This document shows, piece by piece, positions 1 to 9,371 of a DNA stretch of 56,370 nucleotides; position 1 is the first letter of the stretch; each line of letters starts with the position of its first letter. The DNA is from Candidatus Latescibacterota bacterium (lineage in GTDB: Bacteria > Latescibacterota > UBA2968). The stretch spans positions 1-56,370 of the forward strand of contig JAJEDY010000012.1 in assembly GCA_022821275.1 (NCBI GenBank), given 5' to 3'. The notes beneath the pieces were generated by a model, which did not search any database, was not told where the DNA came from, and worked only from the letters and a program-made list of their open reading frames with translations. A program made the position numbers and the translations under genes.

Positions 1-186
1 AACGGCAATTTTCGTGCCCATACCAGCAACAATGCCAGAATGAACACCTTCATCCATCATATTCCCTGCCCCGCTATCGGCAATCAAATCAATCGACACC
101 GTCGCATTTGCATTGGGACCAGCAGAAGCCTGACCCGCAAAGGACAACAACAAAATAACTCCGAGTAGCAATCTGAATTTGAACAT
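1..186 (-). CDS. Secreted protein, N-terminal fragment
   Basis: This minus-strand frame starts at an ATG (184-186) and runs out of the left edge of the window, giving 62 codons. The first 22 residues are a clear Sec signal peptide: basic start (MFKFR), hydrophobic core (LLLGVILLLSF) and an AQASA-like cleavage site before GPNANATVSID. A good ribosome site (AAAGAGGTGA) sits 8 bases upstream of the ATG. The mature start, rich in Asn, Thr, Val and Asp, would suit an extracellular beta-sandwich domain, but too little is present to name a family. The preceding 213 bases (187-399) contain no gene I can support. Confidence 0.7.
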   Translation of the reverse strand, partial: MFKFRLLLGVILLLSFAGQASAGPNANATVSIDLIADSGAGNMMDEGVHSGIVAGMGTKIAV

Positions 187-399
187 ACTTGGCTTCACCT
201 CTTTAAGGGGTATAAGAAGTAGCTGTCACACCATTATACTTTGACGCCTGAAAATGTGCCTTTTTTATTTTCCTTGCGTATAACATAATGACCGCAAGTA
301 TCTGCCCTTCCAGGAGCAAATATCCCCGCAAATCTAACAAATAATCCCGCAATTTCTGGTCTGTGTCATTCAGGACGATTTTTCGTATGCCACAATCAT

Positions 400-843
400 C
401 TAAACCGTCGCTGGATCAACAGCCATAATTCCTTCGGGTGCATAGCGGGCAAAGTCTGCTGTGTTGAAGGTCAGGATATGCGTTGCACCATGAGAAATCA
501 TCGCCGCAACCAATCGAGCATCGTGAACTTGAACCCCTGATACACCATAAGTCATAACAAGCCGTCTCCATTCGGAATACGTGGCTGGCAAATCTGGAAG
601 CAAAGGAAAAAGTCTCTCTGCACGCCGCAAAAGCCTATCTGTTTCCAATGGCGTAAGTCCAAAACCATTGCGGTTAATAGGACGAGTTGATGCGTTCCAA
701 AATTCTGTGAAATTCTGTGATGTGGCATATAGTTGATGGTCATTTGCCCGCAATTTACGCACAGCGGTTCGAACGATGGGATAACCTGGATCAGCGCGAT
801 ATAAAAACCGCAACAAAATATTGGTATCGGTCAGATAAATCAC
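400..843 (-). CDS. PIN-domain ribonuclease toxin (VapC-like)
   Basis: A 147-residue single PIN domain, the size of VapC toxins, which are Mg-dependent RNases that cleave tRNA or other RNA. The acidic metal ligands expected of the fold are all visible: Asp6 (LTDTN), Glu47 (NFTEFW), Asp108 (VHDAR) and Asp130 (NTADF). The start is a GTG (841-843), two bases after the stop of the upstream frame at 846-1244, so the two are almost certainly co-translated. Antitoxin-then-toxin order fits type II toxin-antitoxin operons. The RNA target cannot be read from sequence. Confidence 0.85.
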   Translation of the reverse strand: MIYLTDTNILLRFLYRADPGYPIVRTAVRKLRANDHQLYATSQNFTEFWNASTRPINRNGFGLTPLETDRLLRRAERLFPLLPDLPATYSEWRRLVMTYGVSGVQVHDARLVAAMISHGATHILTFNTADFARYAPEGIMAVDPATV

Positions 844-845
844 GA

Positions 846-1244
846 CTATAAATGATCTCCGTAAAGCCCTTCTCGGCTAACCGCGTAATCGGATAAAGGA
901 AGGCAATCAGGACCGACATATTCCATAAATTCGTCAGCCAACGCATCGGCCAGGGCCTCAAATTTATCATCAGATAGCTGTGTCGAGTTATTCATTGCTG
1001 ACTGCAAAAGCCCCAGTCTTTCAGCGACTTTCTGTGCAGGTACAGTTTTGCCACCAGCTTTCACATCAGCAAGGGATTGCTTCAGTTCTTCGACGAAGTC
1101 ATCGCGCAATTCCAGCCCCTCATCAGGGTCAACCATCATTTCCGAGAGCGTTTGTATAACAACTTCCTGTACAAGTTTTCTAAACTCATCAATAGTTAAA
1201 TCGGCAACTTTTGTTGCTTCTGTAGAGACATTTGAAGGAGTCAT
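846..1244 (-). CDS. Putative antitoxin of the PIN toxin
   Basis: A 132-residue acidic protein directly upstream of, and coupled to, the PIN toxin. Residues about 15-80 (LTIDEFRKLVQEVV ... AERLGLL) resemble short antitoxins paired with PIN toxins in cyanobacteria and other environmental bacteria. The pattern is an N-terminal helix, a DPDEGLELRDD stretch and a C-terminal VAERLGL motif. It carries about 50 extra residues after that core (SAMNNSTQLSDDKFEAL ...), longer than typical, which may form the toxin-neutralising tail. No classic AbrB or RHH fold is obvious. The role is assigned from context and resemblance. Confidence 0.6.
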   Translation of the reverse strand: MTPSNVSTEATKVADLTIDEFRKLVQEVVIQTLSEMMVDPDEGLELRDDFVEELKQSLADVKAGGKTVPAQKVAERLGLLQSAMNNSTQLSDDKFEALADALADEFMEYVGPDCLPLSDYAVSREGLYGDHL

Positions 1245-1310
1245 TTTTCAGTGCCTTTCTTCGTTTTATGTTGGGCGATTTCGTTGGTCTTGGAAATGGT
1301 CTGAGAAAGG

Positions 1311-1856
1311 TCAGTCTATTTGAATGACAGCATCCGAAAGTTTTCGATCCAACTCAGTTGACGGAATAATATCGACCTCTGTCAGCATCTCTTTCTTCAA
1401 TGTACTTTTTAGAAAGTTTCGCAGCTTGTCTCTCAGGTGGTCCAGCAGAACAGGAGAATCCGACGAATCCGTAGTCGTTATGAGCCAGTAGTGAAATTGA
1501 TTCTCTGGCAAAAACGCTTTTACTCGCGCCCACAAACTGGACAGGCGACAAAGGACCAACATGGAACCGTAAAGTTTAAGGCGGTGCTCTCTGAGAACAT
1601 TTTCGTAAAGCAAGGCAGTTTGGTCTTCGTCATTAAGGTAGGCATGTCTTTGTTTGAAATCAACTATCGTCCGTCCTAAATCGGTTTCCTCAATCAAAAC
1701 GACGCTTTGTCCATCCTTGCTGACCGTCACATAGTCGCAGCACTCACAGGTTCCAAGCCCGGCGGCGTGGCGCATGTCGTTTGCTGTGTTGTCCATCCGA
1801 TATGCTTTGAAGCCGCTGGCAGACTCAATTTCCTCAGCAAATTGGGATAAGCGCAT
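1311..1856 (-). CDS. Uncharacterised partner of AAA ATPase
   Basis: A 181-residue soluble protein I cannot assign to a family. Its ATG (1854-1856) lies one base after the stop of the upstream ATPase gene, so the two are translationally coupled and probably form a complex. It has a CxCC cluster (Cys37, Cys39, Cys40) followed by Asp41 and a beta-strand pair (DYVTV ... SVVLIEETD). That spacing recalls the D...ExK core of PD-(D/E)XK nucleases, but Thr58 replaces the Lys, so nuclease activity is only speculation. The C-terminal half is helical and charged. The 66-base gap to the antitoxin downstream shows no terminator. Confidence 0.6.
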   Translation of the reverse strand: MRLSQFAEEIESASGFKAYRMDNTANDMRHAAGLGTCECCDYVTVSKDGQSVVLIEETDLGRTIVDFKQRHAYLNDEDQTALLYENVLREHRLKLYGSMLVLCRLSSLWARVKAFLPENQFHYWLITTTDSSDSPVLLDHLRDKLRNFLKSTLKKEMLTEVDIIPSTELDRKLSDAVIQID

Positions 1857-1857
1857 T

Positions 1858-3204
1858 CTACAACCCCGTGATGTAGAGGTCGGAAAAAGGCTGAGTCAGC
1901 GATTGTTTGGCTTCTGCCATCACCGAGTCCATATCGTCATTCCATTCGGCATCCGGCGGAAACTTATTCAACCTGACGAGTGCCCGGTCTTCCGGTTCTT
2001 TCTTTAGATGCACCTCAAGCCACTTGAGAATCGTCATGCTGTGGGTGGAGATCACCACATGGACCCCCTGACGAGCCAACTCAAAAAGGAACTCCGCCAT
2101 CTCAACCTGCCAGGCTGGATGCAGATTCGCCTCGGGTTCATCAATAAACAGGAAAGAACCGGGTTCTAATGCCCCGCGTTCAATGAGCAACGCCAGCATA
2201 CCCATGTTGGCAACCCCAGCCGACGTAAGAGAGAGCGGTAATGACCTGCCGCTTGTTTGAAATTCGAGATCGCCCGCCTCACTCAGCACAATTTTTCCTC
2301 CAATCGCACTGTGCAGACCTTTGTGAATCTCGGCGAAAGGATGATCAACGCGCTGTCTTCTGAGAGCGACGACCACATCGTAAAAATAAGATGGGACTCC
2401 GTTCAAGGAGACCGAGGAAGAGGAACGCGAGTCGAGCTTAATTGATTCCAGAGGATTTTTCAGCTTCCAATAGAGTTGGGACTCTAAATAGAAGGCTTTG
2501 GGAAATGATTGCGGATTTTGAACGATTTGCGGATCGGGACTGAACTCGAATTGGTTTGCTTCTTCCAAAACCCCTAATCCTTGGACGCTGAAAGACAAGG
2601 GGGAATCACTGACTCCTTTGAGCTGTGAAATATCATATACTTGAAAATTTCCGCTTACATTCTGGCTAAACTTCCAGGCCCATCCGAAATCAATCACCAG
2701 TTTCTCATTTCTGAGAGTCTCTTCCAAATTATCTATGCTATCTTTGATGTATCCGTGAATCTCTAATACCTCGAAACGGTCTTCGTCTCTTTCAATGTTG
2801 TTTTTCAGGGTTTGAAGATGGGTATTCATCGCCTCGATTTCAGCTATTATTTCGGATTGTACCGACTTGAAAACATCGAGTTCATTTTGGCTCACACGAC
2901 TTGAGGCCGCTTCCCGCAAGAGAGAGTCGATTTTTTGCAATGCCCTTCTAATAATAGACTTGGCGCGTTCTCCTGCCGCACCAAAATCTCTATTCAATTC
3001 TAAGATGCGGTAAATCACACTGGCATGCGCTTCAAAACACACGAGCGCAGGATTCGCGTTTATCGTCCCAAGCATCGAATAGAGCATCTTCGCCACAAAG
3101 GTCTTGCCAGTATTGTTTGGCCCAGCGAAGACCGTGAACCGGCCCACCTGGATGGTCGCCTCATCAATAGGCCCAAAATTCTGAATTTTTAACTCGAGGT
3201 CCAT
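1858..3204 (-). CDS. AAA family (ABC/OLD-like) ATPase
   Basis: A 448-residue SMC/OLD-like ATPase. Walker A is at residues 28-35 (GPNNTGKT), preceded by the typical N-terminal strand LKIQNFGPIDEATI. Walker B is at 353-358 (FIDEPE), followed by ANLHPAW and an H-loop (ISTHS, 386-390). The region between (about 90-180) is predicted coiled coil, rich in Glu, Lys and Ser. No TOPRIM domain is fused. A strong ribosome site (GAGGAGG) precedes the ATG. It is 54 bases downstream of gatB and one base upstream of the 181-residue partner gene. ATPases of this type with small coupled partners are common in phage-defence modules, but this pair matches none I recognise. Confidence 0.85.
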   Translation of the reverse strand: MDLELKIQNFGPIDEATIQVGRFTVFAGPNNTGKTFVAKMLYSMLGTINANPALVCFEAHASVIYRILELNRDFGAAGERAKSIIRRALQKIDSLLREAASSRVSQNELDVFKSVQSEIIAEIEAMNTHLQTLKNNIERDEDRFEVLEIHGYIKDSIDNLEETLRNEKLVIDFGWAWKFSQNVSGNFQVYDISQLKGVSDSPLSFSVQGLGVLEEANQFEFSPDPQIVQNPQSFPKAFYLESQLYWKLKNPLESIKLDSRSSSSVSLNGVPSYFYDVVVALRRQRVDHPFAEIHKGLHSAIGGKIVLSEAGDLEFQTSGRSLPLSLTSAGVANMGMLALLIERGALEPGSFLFIDEPEANLHPAWQVEMAEFLFELARQGVHVVISTHSMTILKWLEVHLKKEPEDRALVRLNKFPPDAEWNDDMDSVMAEAKQSLTQPFSDLYITGL

Positions 3205-3258
3205 AAGTCCCTCCTCAACAGCCGTACGACAAACCGCACCCTGATATTCCCGCGTATT

Positions 3259-4710
3259 TCATCCCAATTTCTCCCGCAACAACTGACTGGCTTTTTGAGG
3301 ATTGGCCTGGCCTTTTGTAGCTCTCATAAGCTGGCCCATAAAGAACCCCATAAGCTTCTGGTCCCCGCCTTTAAACCGTTCAACCTCGTCGGGATTATCC
3401 GCTATAATCTGATCGATCACGCCATCGAGTTCGCCCGCATCGCTGATCTGCACAAGCCCCTTCTTCTCCACAATAGCCGCAGGACTCTCCCCTGTCTCCA
3501 CCATATCGTCGAAAACCGTCCTGGCGATATTGGTACTGATATCGCCCTTATCGATCAAACCAATCAATTCTGCGAGAGATTCAGCCGAGACACGCAAATC
3601 GCCAATCGCGATCTTCCGATCATTGAGAACGCGCATCACATCGCCCTGTATCCAATTGGCCGCAATCCTGCTCTGCACACCCGCCGCAACCGTAGCTTCA
3701 AAATAATCCGCAACATCTCGACCTGCAGTAAGCACCTCAATCTGATCGGCAGACATATCGTAATCTTCTGCAAAACGCGCGCGTTTGGCTTCTGGCAACT
3801 CTGGAATCTGGTTCTGGACGCGCTCAACCCAGGCATGATCTACGACAAGGGGAACCAGATCCGGATCGGGAAAATAGCGATAATCATCCGATTCCTCTTT
3901 TGTACGCATAGCCCGCAAAATATTGCGATCGGGATCATAGAGCATCGTCGCCTGTTCAATCTCACCACCAGTTTCGAGCAAACCAATCTGCCGCTGAATC
4001 TCGGACTCGATAGCGCGCTGGCAATTGCGAAAAGAATTGACATTCTTGATCTCAACCTTCGTGCCGAGTCGCGTTTCTCCAACGGGCCGAATCGACACAT
4101 TGGCATCAATCCGCATATGTCCTTTTTCCATATCGCCTTCAGACACCCCTGTGTACACCAGCAATTGATGCAAACTCGTCAGATAGTGAAAAGCCTCTTC
4201 CGAGGTCGAAAGATCCGGCTCACTCACAATCTCGATAAGCGGCACCCCACAGCGATTGACATCCACGAGAGACTCCCCCGATGCGACAAAATCTTCCTGA
4301 TGGATACTCTTACCAGCATCTTCTTCCATGTGGATACGCGTGAGGCGAATGGTCTTTGTACCACCATCTTCTGTGGGCACATCAACACCCCCACCAGTAG
4401 CCAGAGGCATCTCTTCATTGGACTGAAACTGCGAAATCTGATACCCCTTGGGCAGATCGGGATAAAAATAATTCTTCCGCAAAAAACGACTGCGCGGTTG
4501 AATCGTGCAACCTGCGGCCAGCGCAATGTGCATCGCCAACTCAACGACATTCTGATTCAGCACGGGAAGCGCGCCCGGCAAGCCCAAACACACCGGACAG
4601 ACATGGGTATTGGGATCGGCGCCAAACTCGGCACTGCATCCACAAAAAATTTTGGTCGTAGTCGCAAGTTGGGCATGCACTTCCAGACCGATGACGGATT
4701 CGTAATTCAT
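3259..4710 (-). CDS. gatB: Asp/Glu-tRNA amidotransferase subunit B
   Basis: A 483-residue GatB, the usual length. With GatA it converts misacylated Glu-tRNA(Gln) and/or Asp-tRNA(Asn) to the correct amide, implying that the organism lacks glutaminyl- and/or asparaginyl-tRNA synthetase. The N-terminal cradle contains [13 protein letters not shown] and the zinc-type cysteines CGCSAEF ... CPVCLGLPG. The diagnostic [15 protein letters not shown] motif is near residue 280, and the YqeY-like tail ends the protein. Its ATG overlaps the gatA stop by four bases (ATGA), so the subunits are co-translated. No gatC is adjacent. Confidence 0.97.
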   Translation of the reverse strand: MNYESVIGLEVHAQLATTTKIFCGCSAEFGADPNTHVCPVCLGLPGALPVLNQNVVELAMHIALAAGCTIQPRSRFLRKNYFYPDLPKGYQISQFQSNEEMPLATGGGVDVPTEDGGTKTIRLTRIHMEEDAGKSIHQEDFVASGESLVDVNRCGVPLIEIVSEPDLSTSEEAFHYLTSLHQLLVYTGVSEGDMEKGHMRIDANVSIRPVGETRLGTKVEIKNVNSFRNCQRAIESEIQRQIGLLETGGEIEQATMLYDPDRNILRAMRTKEESDDYRYFPDPDLVPLVVDHAWVERVQNQIPELPEAKRARFAEDYDMSADQIEVLTAGRDVADYFEATVAAGVQSRIAANWIQGDVMRVLNDRKIAIGDLRVSAESLAELIGLIDKGDISTNIARTVFDDMVETGESPAAIVEKKGLVQISDAGELDGVIDQIIADNPDEVERFKGGDQKLMGFFMGQLMRATKGQANPQKASQLLREKLG

Positions 4711-6164
4711 AACGCCAATTCTCTTTCAACAACCGCAGCCGCGCTCAAAATGGTCTCTTCGGCAAAGGCATTGCCGAGCAACTGCAAGCCCACGGGCAGA
4801 CCTTCCGTCGCTATGCCACATGGCACTGAAATGCCGGGAATACCCGCGAGATTCACAGAAACGGTATAAATATCGGAAAGATACATCTGTAACGGATCGT
4901 CGAGTTTTTCACCCAGCTTAAATGCCGGGGTAGGCGATACGGGCGAAGCGAGGAGATCGCAGGATTCGAACGCGCGGTCAAAATCCCGACGAATAAGCGT
5001 ACGCACCTGTTGTGCCTTGCGGTAATACGCATCGTAATACCCCGCGCTCAGCGCGTAAGTACCCAGCATAATGCGACGCTTGACCTCTGCGCCAAAACCC
5101 TTGCTGCGCGTTTGAACATACATATCAATCAGGTTTTCTGCCTCATCGCGAAAGCCGTATTTCACCCCATCATAACGCGATAGATTTGACGATGCCTCAG
5201 CCGTGGCGATAATATAATAGGCGGCAATAGCAAAGGCGGGATGTCCAGCAGTTGGCAGCGAAACTTCGCGAATAGACGCGCCATTTTTTTTCAGAATGTC
5301 AACCCCCTGCATAACGGCATCGCGAACATCAGACTGCAGACCCTCACCGAAAAACTCTGTCGGCAAGCCAATGGTGAGACCATCAACGCCTCTTTGGCAG
5401 GCCAAAAGGTAATCGGGCACCGGTACATGGGCAGAGGTAGAATCGCGGGAATCGTGCCCGGCAATAACGCCGAGCAGGGTGGCGGCATCCTCGACAGTAC
5501 GCGCAAATGGACCAATCTGGTCGAGCGAAGAAGCATAAGCGATCAGGCCATAACGCGAAACGCGACCATAAGTGGGTTTGAGACCCACCACCCCGCAAAA
5601 AGACGCGGGCAAACGAATAGATCCCCCCGTATCAGACCCCAGCGTCATAAGAGCCTGATCGGCAGCAACAGCAGCAGCAGAGCCACCGCTGGACCCGCCC
5701 GTTACACGGGTTTGATCGCGTGGATTTTTGACCGCACCAAAATGGGAATTTTCACTGGAAGAACCCATGGCAAACTCATCCATATTGAGTTTGCCCAGGA
5801 TGATTGCATCGGCTTGACGCAGACGGGTAACAACGGTTGCGTCATAAGGTGGGATGAAATTGTCGAGAATTTTTGAAGCGCAGGTCGTGCGTAACCCTTT
5901 GGTACACAACACATCTTTCAGAGCAACCGGGACGCCTGCGAGAGGACCGAGGACCTGGCCCTCCGCGGCCTTTTGATCGACGGCGTCTGCTGCTTTGAGC
6001 GCGCCTTCGTCATCAATGGTGATGAAGGCATTGATATCGGGATTTGTATTTTGGATGTGCGCGAGGATTTTTTCCGTTATTTCGCGGGCTGTGTGCGTAC
6101 CCCTGCGAATGCCCTGTACAAGCTCCCGCGCTGTTTGGGCGGAAAAAACAGAGTCGTCAGACAC
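4707..6164 (-). CDS. gatA: Asp/Glu-tRNA amidotransferase subunit A
   Basis: A 485-residue amidase-signature enzyme that releases ammonia from glutamine for the GatB kinase-transamidase step. The Ser-cisSer-Lys triad is visible: Lys in [11 protein letters not shown], the [12 protein letters not shown] loop and the nucleophile region [12 protein letters not shown]. The start is a GTG (6162-6164) behind GGAGGCAGG. It lies 12 bases downstream of tatA and overlaps gatB by 4 bases. GatC, often encoded just upstream of gatA, is absent here and must be elsewhere or too divergent to recognise. Confidence 0.97.
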   Translation of the reverse strand: MSDDSVFSAQTARELVQGIRRGTHTAREITEKILAHIQNTNPDINAFITIDDEGALKAADAVDQKAAEGQVLGPLAGVPVALKDVLCTKGLRTTCASKILDNFIPPYDATVVTRLRQADAIILGKLNMDEFAMGSSSENSHFGAVKNPRDQTRVTGGSSGGSAAAVAADQALMTLGSDTGGSIRLPASFCGVVGLKPTYGRVSRYGLIAYASSLDQIGPFARTVEDAATLLGVIAGHDSRDSTSAHVPVPDYLLACQRGVDGLTIGLPTEFFGEGLQSDVRDAVMQGVDILKKNGASIREVSLPTAGHPAFAIAAYYIIATAEASSNLSRYDGVKYGFRDEAENLIDMYVQTRSKGFGAEVKRRIMLGTYALSAGYYDAYYRKAQQVRTLIRRDFDRAFESCDLLASPVSPTPAFKLGEKLDDPLQMYLSDIYTVSVNLAGIPGISVPCGIATEGLPVGLQLLGNAFAEETILSAAAVVERELAL

Positions 6165-6176
6165 CCTGCCTCCAGA

Positions 6177-6422
6177 TTACGATTTTGTTTCTGTACCCGA
6201 TGTGGTCTGTGTGGTCTGCGCGGTCTGCGCGGGTTGCTGTTCAGGGGGCGGATCAATATTGACGTTAGTTTCTATTTCGGTCTGAACGTCTTTCACGCCA
6301 CGCTTAAATTCGGTAATGCCCTTGCCCAGTGACTGGGCAATTTCGGGAATGCGTTTTGCACCAAACACCAGCAAAACAACGACCAAAATCATCACGATTT
6401 CCCATGGTCCCATGCCGAACAT
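6177..6422 (-). CDS. tatA: Sec-independent translocase TatA/E
   Basis: An 81-residue TatA-family protein. It has one N-terminal membrane helix (WEIVMILVVVLLVFG), the hallmark FGAKRIPEIAQSLGKG hinge and amphipathic helix, and a Gln/Thr-rich disordered tail. TatA oligomers form the passage for folded twin-arginine substrates. At least one likely Tat substrate, the intradiol dioxygenase at 45662-46360, lies in this window. The ribosome site is GGAGGTGC. tatB and tatC are not adjacent. TatB cannot be wholly excluded, but the short tail and the FG motif favour TatA. Confidence 0.93.
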   Translation of the reverse strand: MFGMGPWEIVMILVVVLLVFGAKRIPEIAQSLGKGITEFKRGVKDVQTEIETNVNIDPPPEQQPAQTAQTTQTTSGTETKS

Positions 6423-6443
6423 ATCGCACCTCCAGAAATTAAC

Positions 6444-6722
6444 TCAATAGGAATACTTGACGTAGTACCAGGCTATCCCAATACCGAGAAAGCTCAACAC
6501 ATTGAAGCTGAGCGAAAAACCAAATGTAAGGGTCATAACGATCAAGTTGATCTCGACGGGATTGAGCTTATAGACATAAGATTCAATAAGTACTTTTTCT
6601 ACCACATTATTTTCCAGGCCAAGGCTGTCAAAAATAACAGCAAGAACCTGACCAACCACGTTACCGGCAAGAATGCCGATAACAATCGCAACAATGAGAA
6701 TCCCCAGACTTTTTCGACCCAT
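6444..6722 (-). CDS. DUF4321-like small membrane protein
   Basis: A 92-residue inner-membrane protein with two hydrophobic segments: residues about 6-32 (LGILIVAIVIGILAGNVV) and about 62-90 (VMTLTFGFSLSFNVLSFLGIGIAWYY). The order MGRKSLG..., a central amphipathic linker, and a TFGFSL.FN.LS.LGI C-terminal helix match the pattern I remember for DUF4321 proteins. These have no known function and often sit near tat or translation genes. It lies between pssA and tatA in the same operon. Confidence 0.65.
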   Translation of the reverse strand: MGRKSLGILIVAIVIGILAGNVVGQVLAVIFDSLGLENNVVEKVLIESYVYKLNPVEINLIVMTLTFGFSLSFNVLSFLGIGIAWYYVKYSY

Positions 6723-6749
6723 AACCGCGCTTTTTATAAAGGTGAATTT

Positions 6750-7496
6750 TTAGTCCCGTACATCTGCCACTTCGCGGTCTGTGATCGTGTAATACAACCA
6801 TCTGAACAGGCCAGACAAGGAAATGACGAGTGCTATGGGAAAGAATACTTCATAAGTATAGAAAAACATAAGCACAATAACACATAATAAAAAAATTAAG
6901 CGAACGCGACCGCGTCTGGTTTCAATAGATAACCTCGAAAATGCGCTGTATTCGATTGTGCTGATCATGAGAAATGAAAGCACAACGCACAGGGCAATGG
7001 CAATATGAGGCGCGTGGGTACTACTCTGCCACACCCGTTCTGCAAAAAGAATATATGCGGCCAGAGTACCTGCTGCTGTCGGAATAGGGAGGCCGGAGAA
7101 ATTCTCTTTGTCAAATCCCTTTAATTGTGTATTGAAACGCGCCAGCCTCAGCGCACCACACAGGAGAAACAAAAAACAAACGACAAAATGCAACCAGGGA
7201 ATAGCTGGCAAGACATTGAGATAGTACGGCTTGAGATAATACAACATAAGCAGAGCCGGGGCCACGCCAAAAGAGCAGACATCGACAATGGAATCAAATT
7301 GGACGCCAAAATTGCTGGACGTATGGAAGTATCGCGCAATTTTTCCGTCGCACGCATCGAGAAATCCCGCAATAACGATGAGAAGTGCTGCACCGATAAA
7401 ACGCCCATCCACAGCGTAGTACATAGATAAAAAGCCACAAAATAAACTGCTAATGGTAAACAGGCTGGGCAGGGCTGCTTTGGCATTCATTGACAT
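6750..7496 (-). CDS. pssA: CDP-diacylglycerol-serine O-phosphatidyltransferase
   Basis: A membrane CDP-alcohol phosphatidyltransferase of about 248 residues that makes phosphatidylserine, the precursor of phosphatidylethanolamine. The signature D-G-x2-A-R-x8-G-x3-D-x3-D is intact in DACDGKIARYF ... GVQFDSIVDV. Six to eight hydrophobic helices follow. A TTG three codons upstream (7505) is part of the GGAG ribosome site, so I start at the ATG at 7494-7496. The next ATG (7490), two codons on, is also possible. No psd decarboxylase gene is adjacent. Confidence 0.92.
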   Translation of the reverse strand: MSMNAKAALPSLFTISSLFCGFLSMYYAVDGRFIGAALLIVIAGFLDACDGKIARYFHTSSNFGVQFDSIVDVCSFGVAPALLMLYYLKPYYLNVLPAIPWLHFVVCFLFLLCGALRLARFNTQLKGFDKENFSGLPIPTAAGTLAAYILFAERVWQSSTHAPHIAIALCVVLSFLMISTIEYSAFSRLSIETRRGRVRLIFLLCVIVLMFFYTYEVFFPIALVISLSGLFRWLYYTITDREVADVRD

Positions 7497-7512
7497 AGAC
7501 TCCAATCGGGAA

Positions 7513-8634
7513 TTACTCGTTGCGCGGGTCGGCTTCTAAGACGAGTTGGGTATCAAAGACATGGCCTCGACCACGCAAAACTTTGAGACTAAATATATCG
7601 CCAACAGCCGCGTATCGAAAAGCATCTACGACATCATCAGCACTACTGGTATTTTTCTCATTGACCATCACAATCACATCACCGGGCAACAAGCCAGCAC
7701 TTTCGCCAGGACTGAGGGGATCGACGACAGTGATCAAAGCACCTTTAAGCGTGTGAACCCCAAGGGTGCGCGCAATGTGCGAGTTGAGATTGTGAATATC
7801 CAGCCCGGTCCAGAACTCGCGGCTACCCTGATCAATGAGCTGGCAGGCCACCTGGATTGCGCGGTCAATGGGCACTGCAAAACCAATGCCCAGCGATCCA
7901 CCCTGTGAAAAAATAAATGAATTAATGCCAATAACGCGACCGAGGCTATTCACCAGAGGACCGCCGCTGTTGCCCGGGTTAATCGAAGCGTCCGTTTGAA
8001 TCATGCCTTTATAGGCGCGCTCATTTTGCTCTGGGCGAACAATGCGATCTACTGCACTAATAACACCAACCGTAACGGTGGGATTGAGATCTTCAAAGTG
8101 CAGGCCAAAAGGATTTCCAAGCGCGATTGCCCATTCGCCAATAATGACGTTTTCGGATGTCCCAATCTCGGGAACATAGAGGCTATCGGCATCGATCTGC
8201 ACAACTGCAAGGTCCCATTGACGATCGATAAAAACGTCGAGGACATCAAAGCGACGACCGTCGGGAAAGATTACAAAAATTTCCTGAGCACCATCGACGA
8301 CATGGCTACTGGTCAGGATATAACCATCGGTCTGAATCACGAACCCCGAACCGATTCCGGGAATGCGTTGCCTGTTGGAAAAGGGTTCAAAGGGTTCAAA
8401 AAAACGGTCGGGATATCGGGGATAATCCCGATCGTAAACCGTATTGATGCTAACGACCGCTGGCGCCACATTTTCAATTGCTCGAACAAGGGCATTTCGG
8501 CGCGACGTCTCAATACTTGTACTTATTGCGCTCGTGTTGGACGAAGACCGATTGAGCAGGAGAAATAGTGCCAGACCAATGCACAGGCCCAATAGCAAAA
8601 TCAGCAGGGGGTGCTTCACGGCACTCATCCTCAC
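7513..8634 (-). CDS. HtrA/DegP-family periplasmic serine protease
   Basis: A 373-residue envelope quality-control protease with one N-terminal membrane anchor (LLILLLGLCIGLALFLLL, residues about 10-27), a trypsin-like domain and a single C-terminal PDZ domain (about 270-370), so DegS/HtrA-like in layout. The catalytic triad is His111 (SSHVVDG), Asp141 (WDLAVVQ) and Ser223 (GNSGGPL). The GTG start (8632-8634) overlaps the truA stop (GTGA). An in-frame ATG two codons later is the alternative start. It is followed 16 bases later by pssA. Confidence 0.93.
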   Translation of the reverse strand: MRMSAVKHPLLILLLGLCIGLALFLLLNRSSSNTSAISTSIETSRRNALVRAIENVAPAVVSINTVYDRDYPRYPDRFFEPFEPFSNRQRIPGIGSGFVIQTDGYILTSSHVVDGAQEIFVIFPDGRRFDVLDVFIDRQWDLAVVQIDADSLYVPEIGTSENVIIGEWAIALGNPFGLHFEDLNPTVTVGVISAVDRIVRPEQNERAYKGMIQTDASINPGNSGGPLVNSLGRVIGINSFIFSQGGSLGIGFAVPIDRAIQVACQLIDQGSREFWTGLDIHNLNSHIARTLGVHTLKGALITVVDPLSPGESAGLLPGDVIVMVNEKNTSSADDVVDAFRYAAVGDIFSLKVLRGRGHVFDTQLVLEADPRNE

Positions 8635-9371
8635 GGGAGTTCATCGTCGTAAATTACCCTTTCGAGAAACAAGCCCTGAGCAGGAGCGGATTCTCCGGCA
8701 CTTTGACGGTTGCGAGCACCGAGAATATCGTGCATAGATTCGGCAGGTCGCGCCCCTCGACCCATTTCTGCGAGAGTGCCAACGATGCTGCGCACCATTG
8801 CGCGTAAAAAGCGATCGCCGGAAATATGAAATATGAGTTCGTCACCCTGCTGTTGCCAATCGCAGGTATAGACCTGACAGACTCGATTTTCTTTTTCATT
8901 AGCCGCCACGCAAAAGGACGTGAAGTCGCGCCGACCAATGAGAATTTTGCTCGCCCGTTTTATGACATTCAAATCGAGTTCGCCGCGCATATACCACGCA
9001 TAGTGCCGACCGATGGGCTGTTTATTATAACGAATGCGATAAAAATAATGGCGGCACTGAGCATCGAAACGCGCGTGAAATTCAGGACCGACATAATCGG
9101 CCCTTTTGACGGCGACATCGGGCGGTAACATGCCATTGAGCGCATGCTGCAAGCGATCGAGCGAAATATCGCGCGTGGGCAAAAAATTGACGACCTGCCC
9201 GAGTGCGTGAACGCCTGCATCTGTGCGGCCAGACGCCGTAACCGAGATCGGTGCGCCATAGAGTTGCTCAAGGCGTGCCTGAAGTTCGCCCTGGACCGTG
9301 CGCTGATCGGGCTGAATTTGCCAACCCTTAAAGTCGGTTCCATCGTATTCGAGCGTCAGGCGAATCTGCAT
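8631..9371 (-). CDS. truA: tRNA pseudouridine(38-40) synthase
   Basis: A 246-residue TruA that converts uridines 38-40 of the tRNA anticodon stem to pseudouridine. The catalytic Asp51 lies in ASGRTDAGVHALGQV. The frame opens 15 codons earlier, but those residues (WKLGSFPLR...) are not TruA-like, so I start at the ATG at 9369-9371 (MQIRLTLEYDGTDF). It is the first gene of the minus-strand run down to gatB. The 236 bases separating it from comEC are a divergent promoter region without further genes. Confidence 0.95.
   Translation of the reverse strand: MQIRLTLEYDGTDFKGWQIQPDQRTVQGELQARLEQLYGAPISVTASGRTDAGVHALGQVVNFLPTRDISLDRLQHALNGMLPPDVAVKRADYVGPEFHARFDAQCRHYFYRIRYNKQPIGRHYAWYMRGELDLNVIKRASKILIGRRDFTSFCVAANEKENRVCQVYTCDWQQQGDELIFHISGDRFLRAMVRSIVGTLAEMGRGARPAESMHDILGARNRQSAGESAPAQGLFLERVIYDDELP

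Noticed and set aside
3295-4869. Long open frame (524 codons) on the plus strand
   Set aside because: It lies exactly antisense to gatB, whose motifs are complete; the protein has no recognisable domain.
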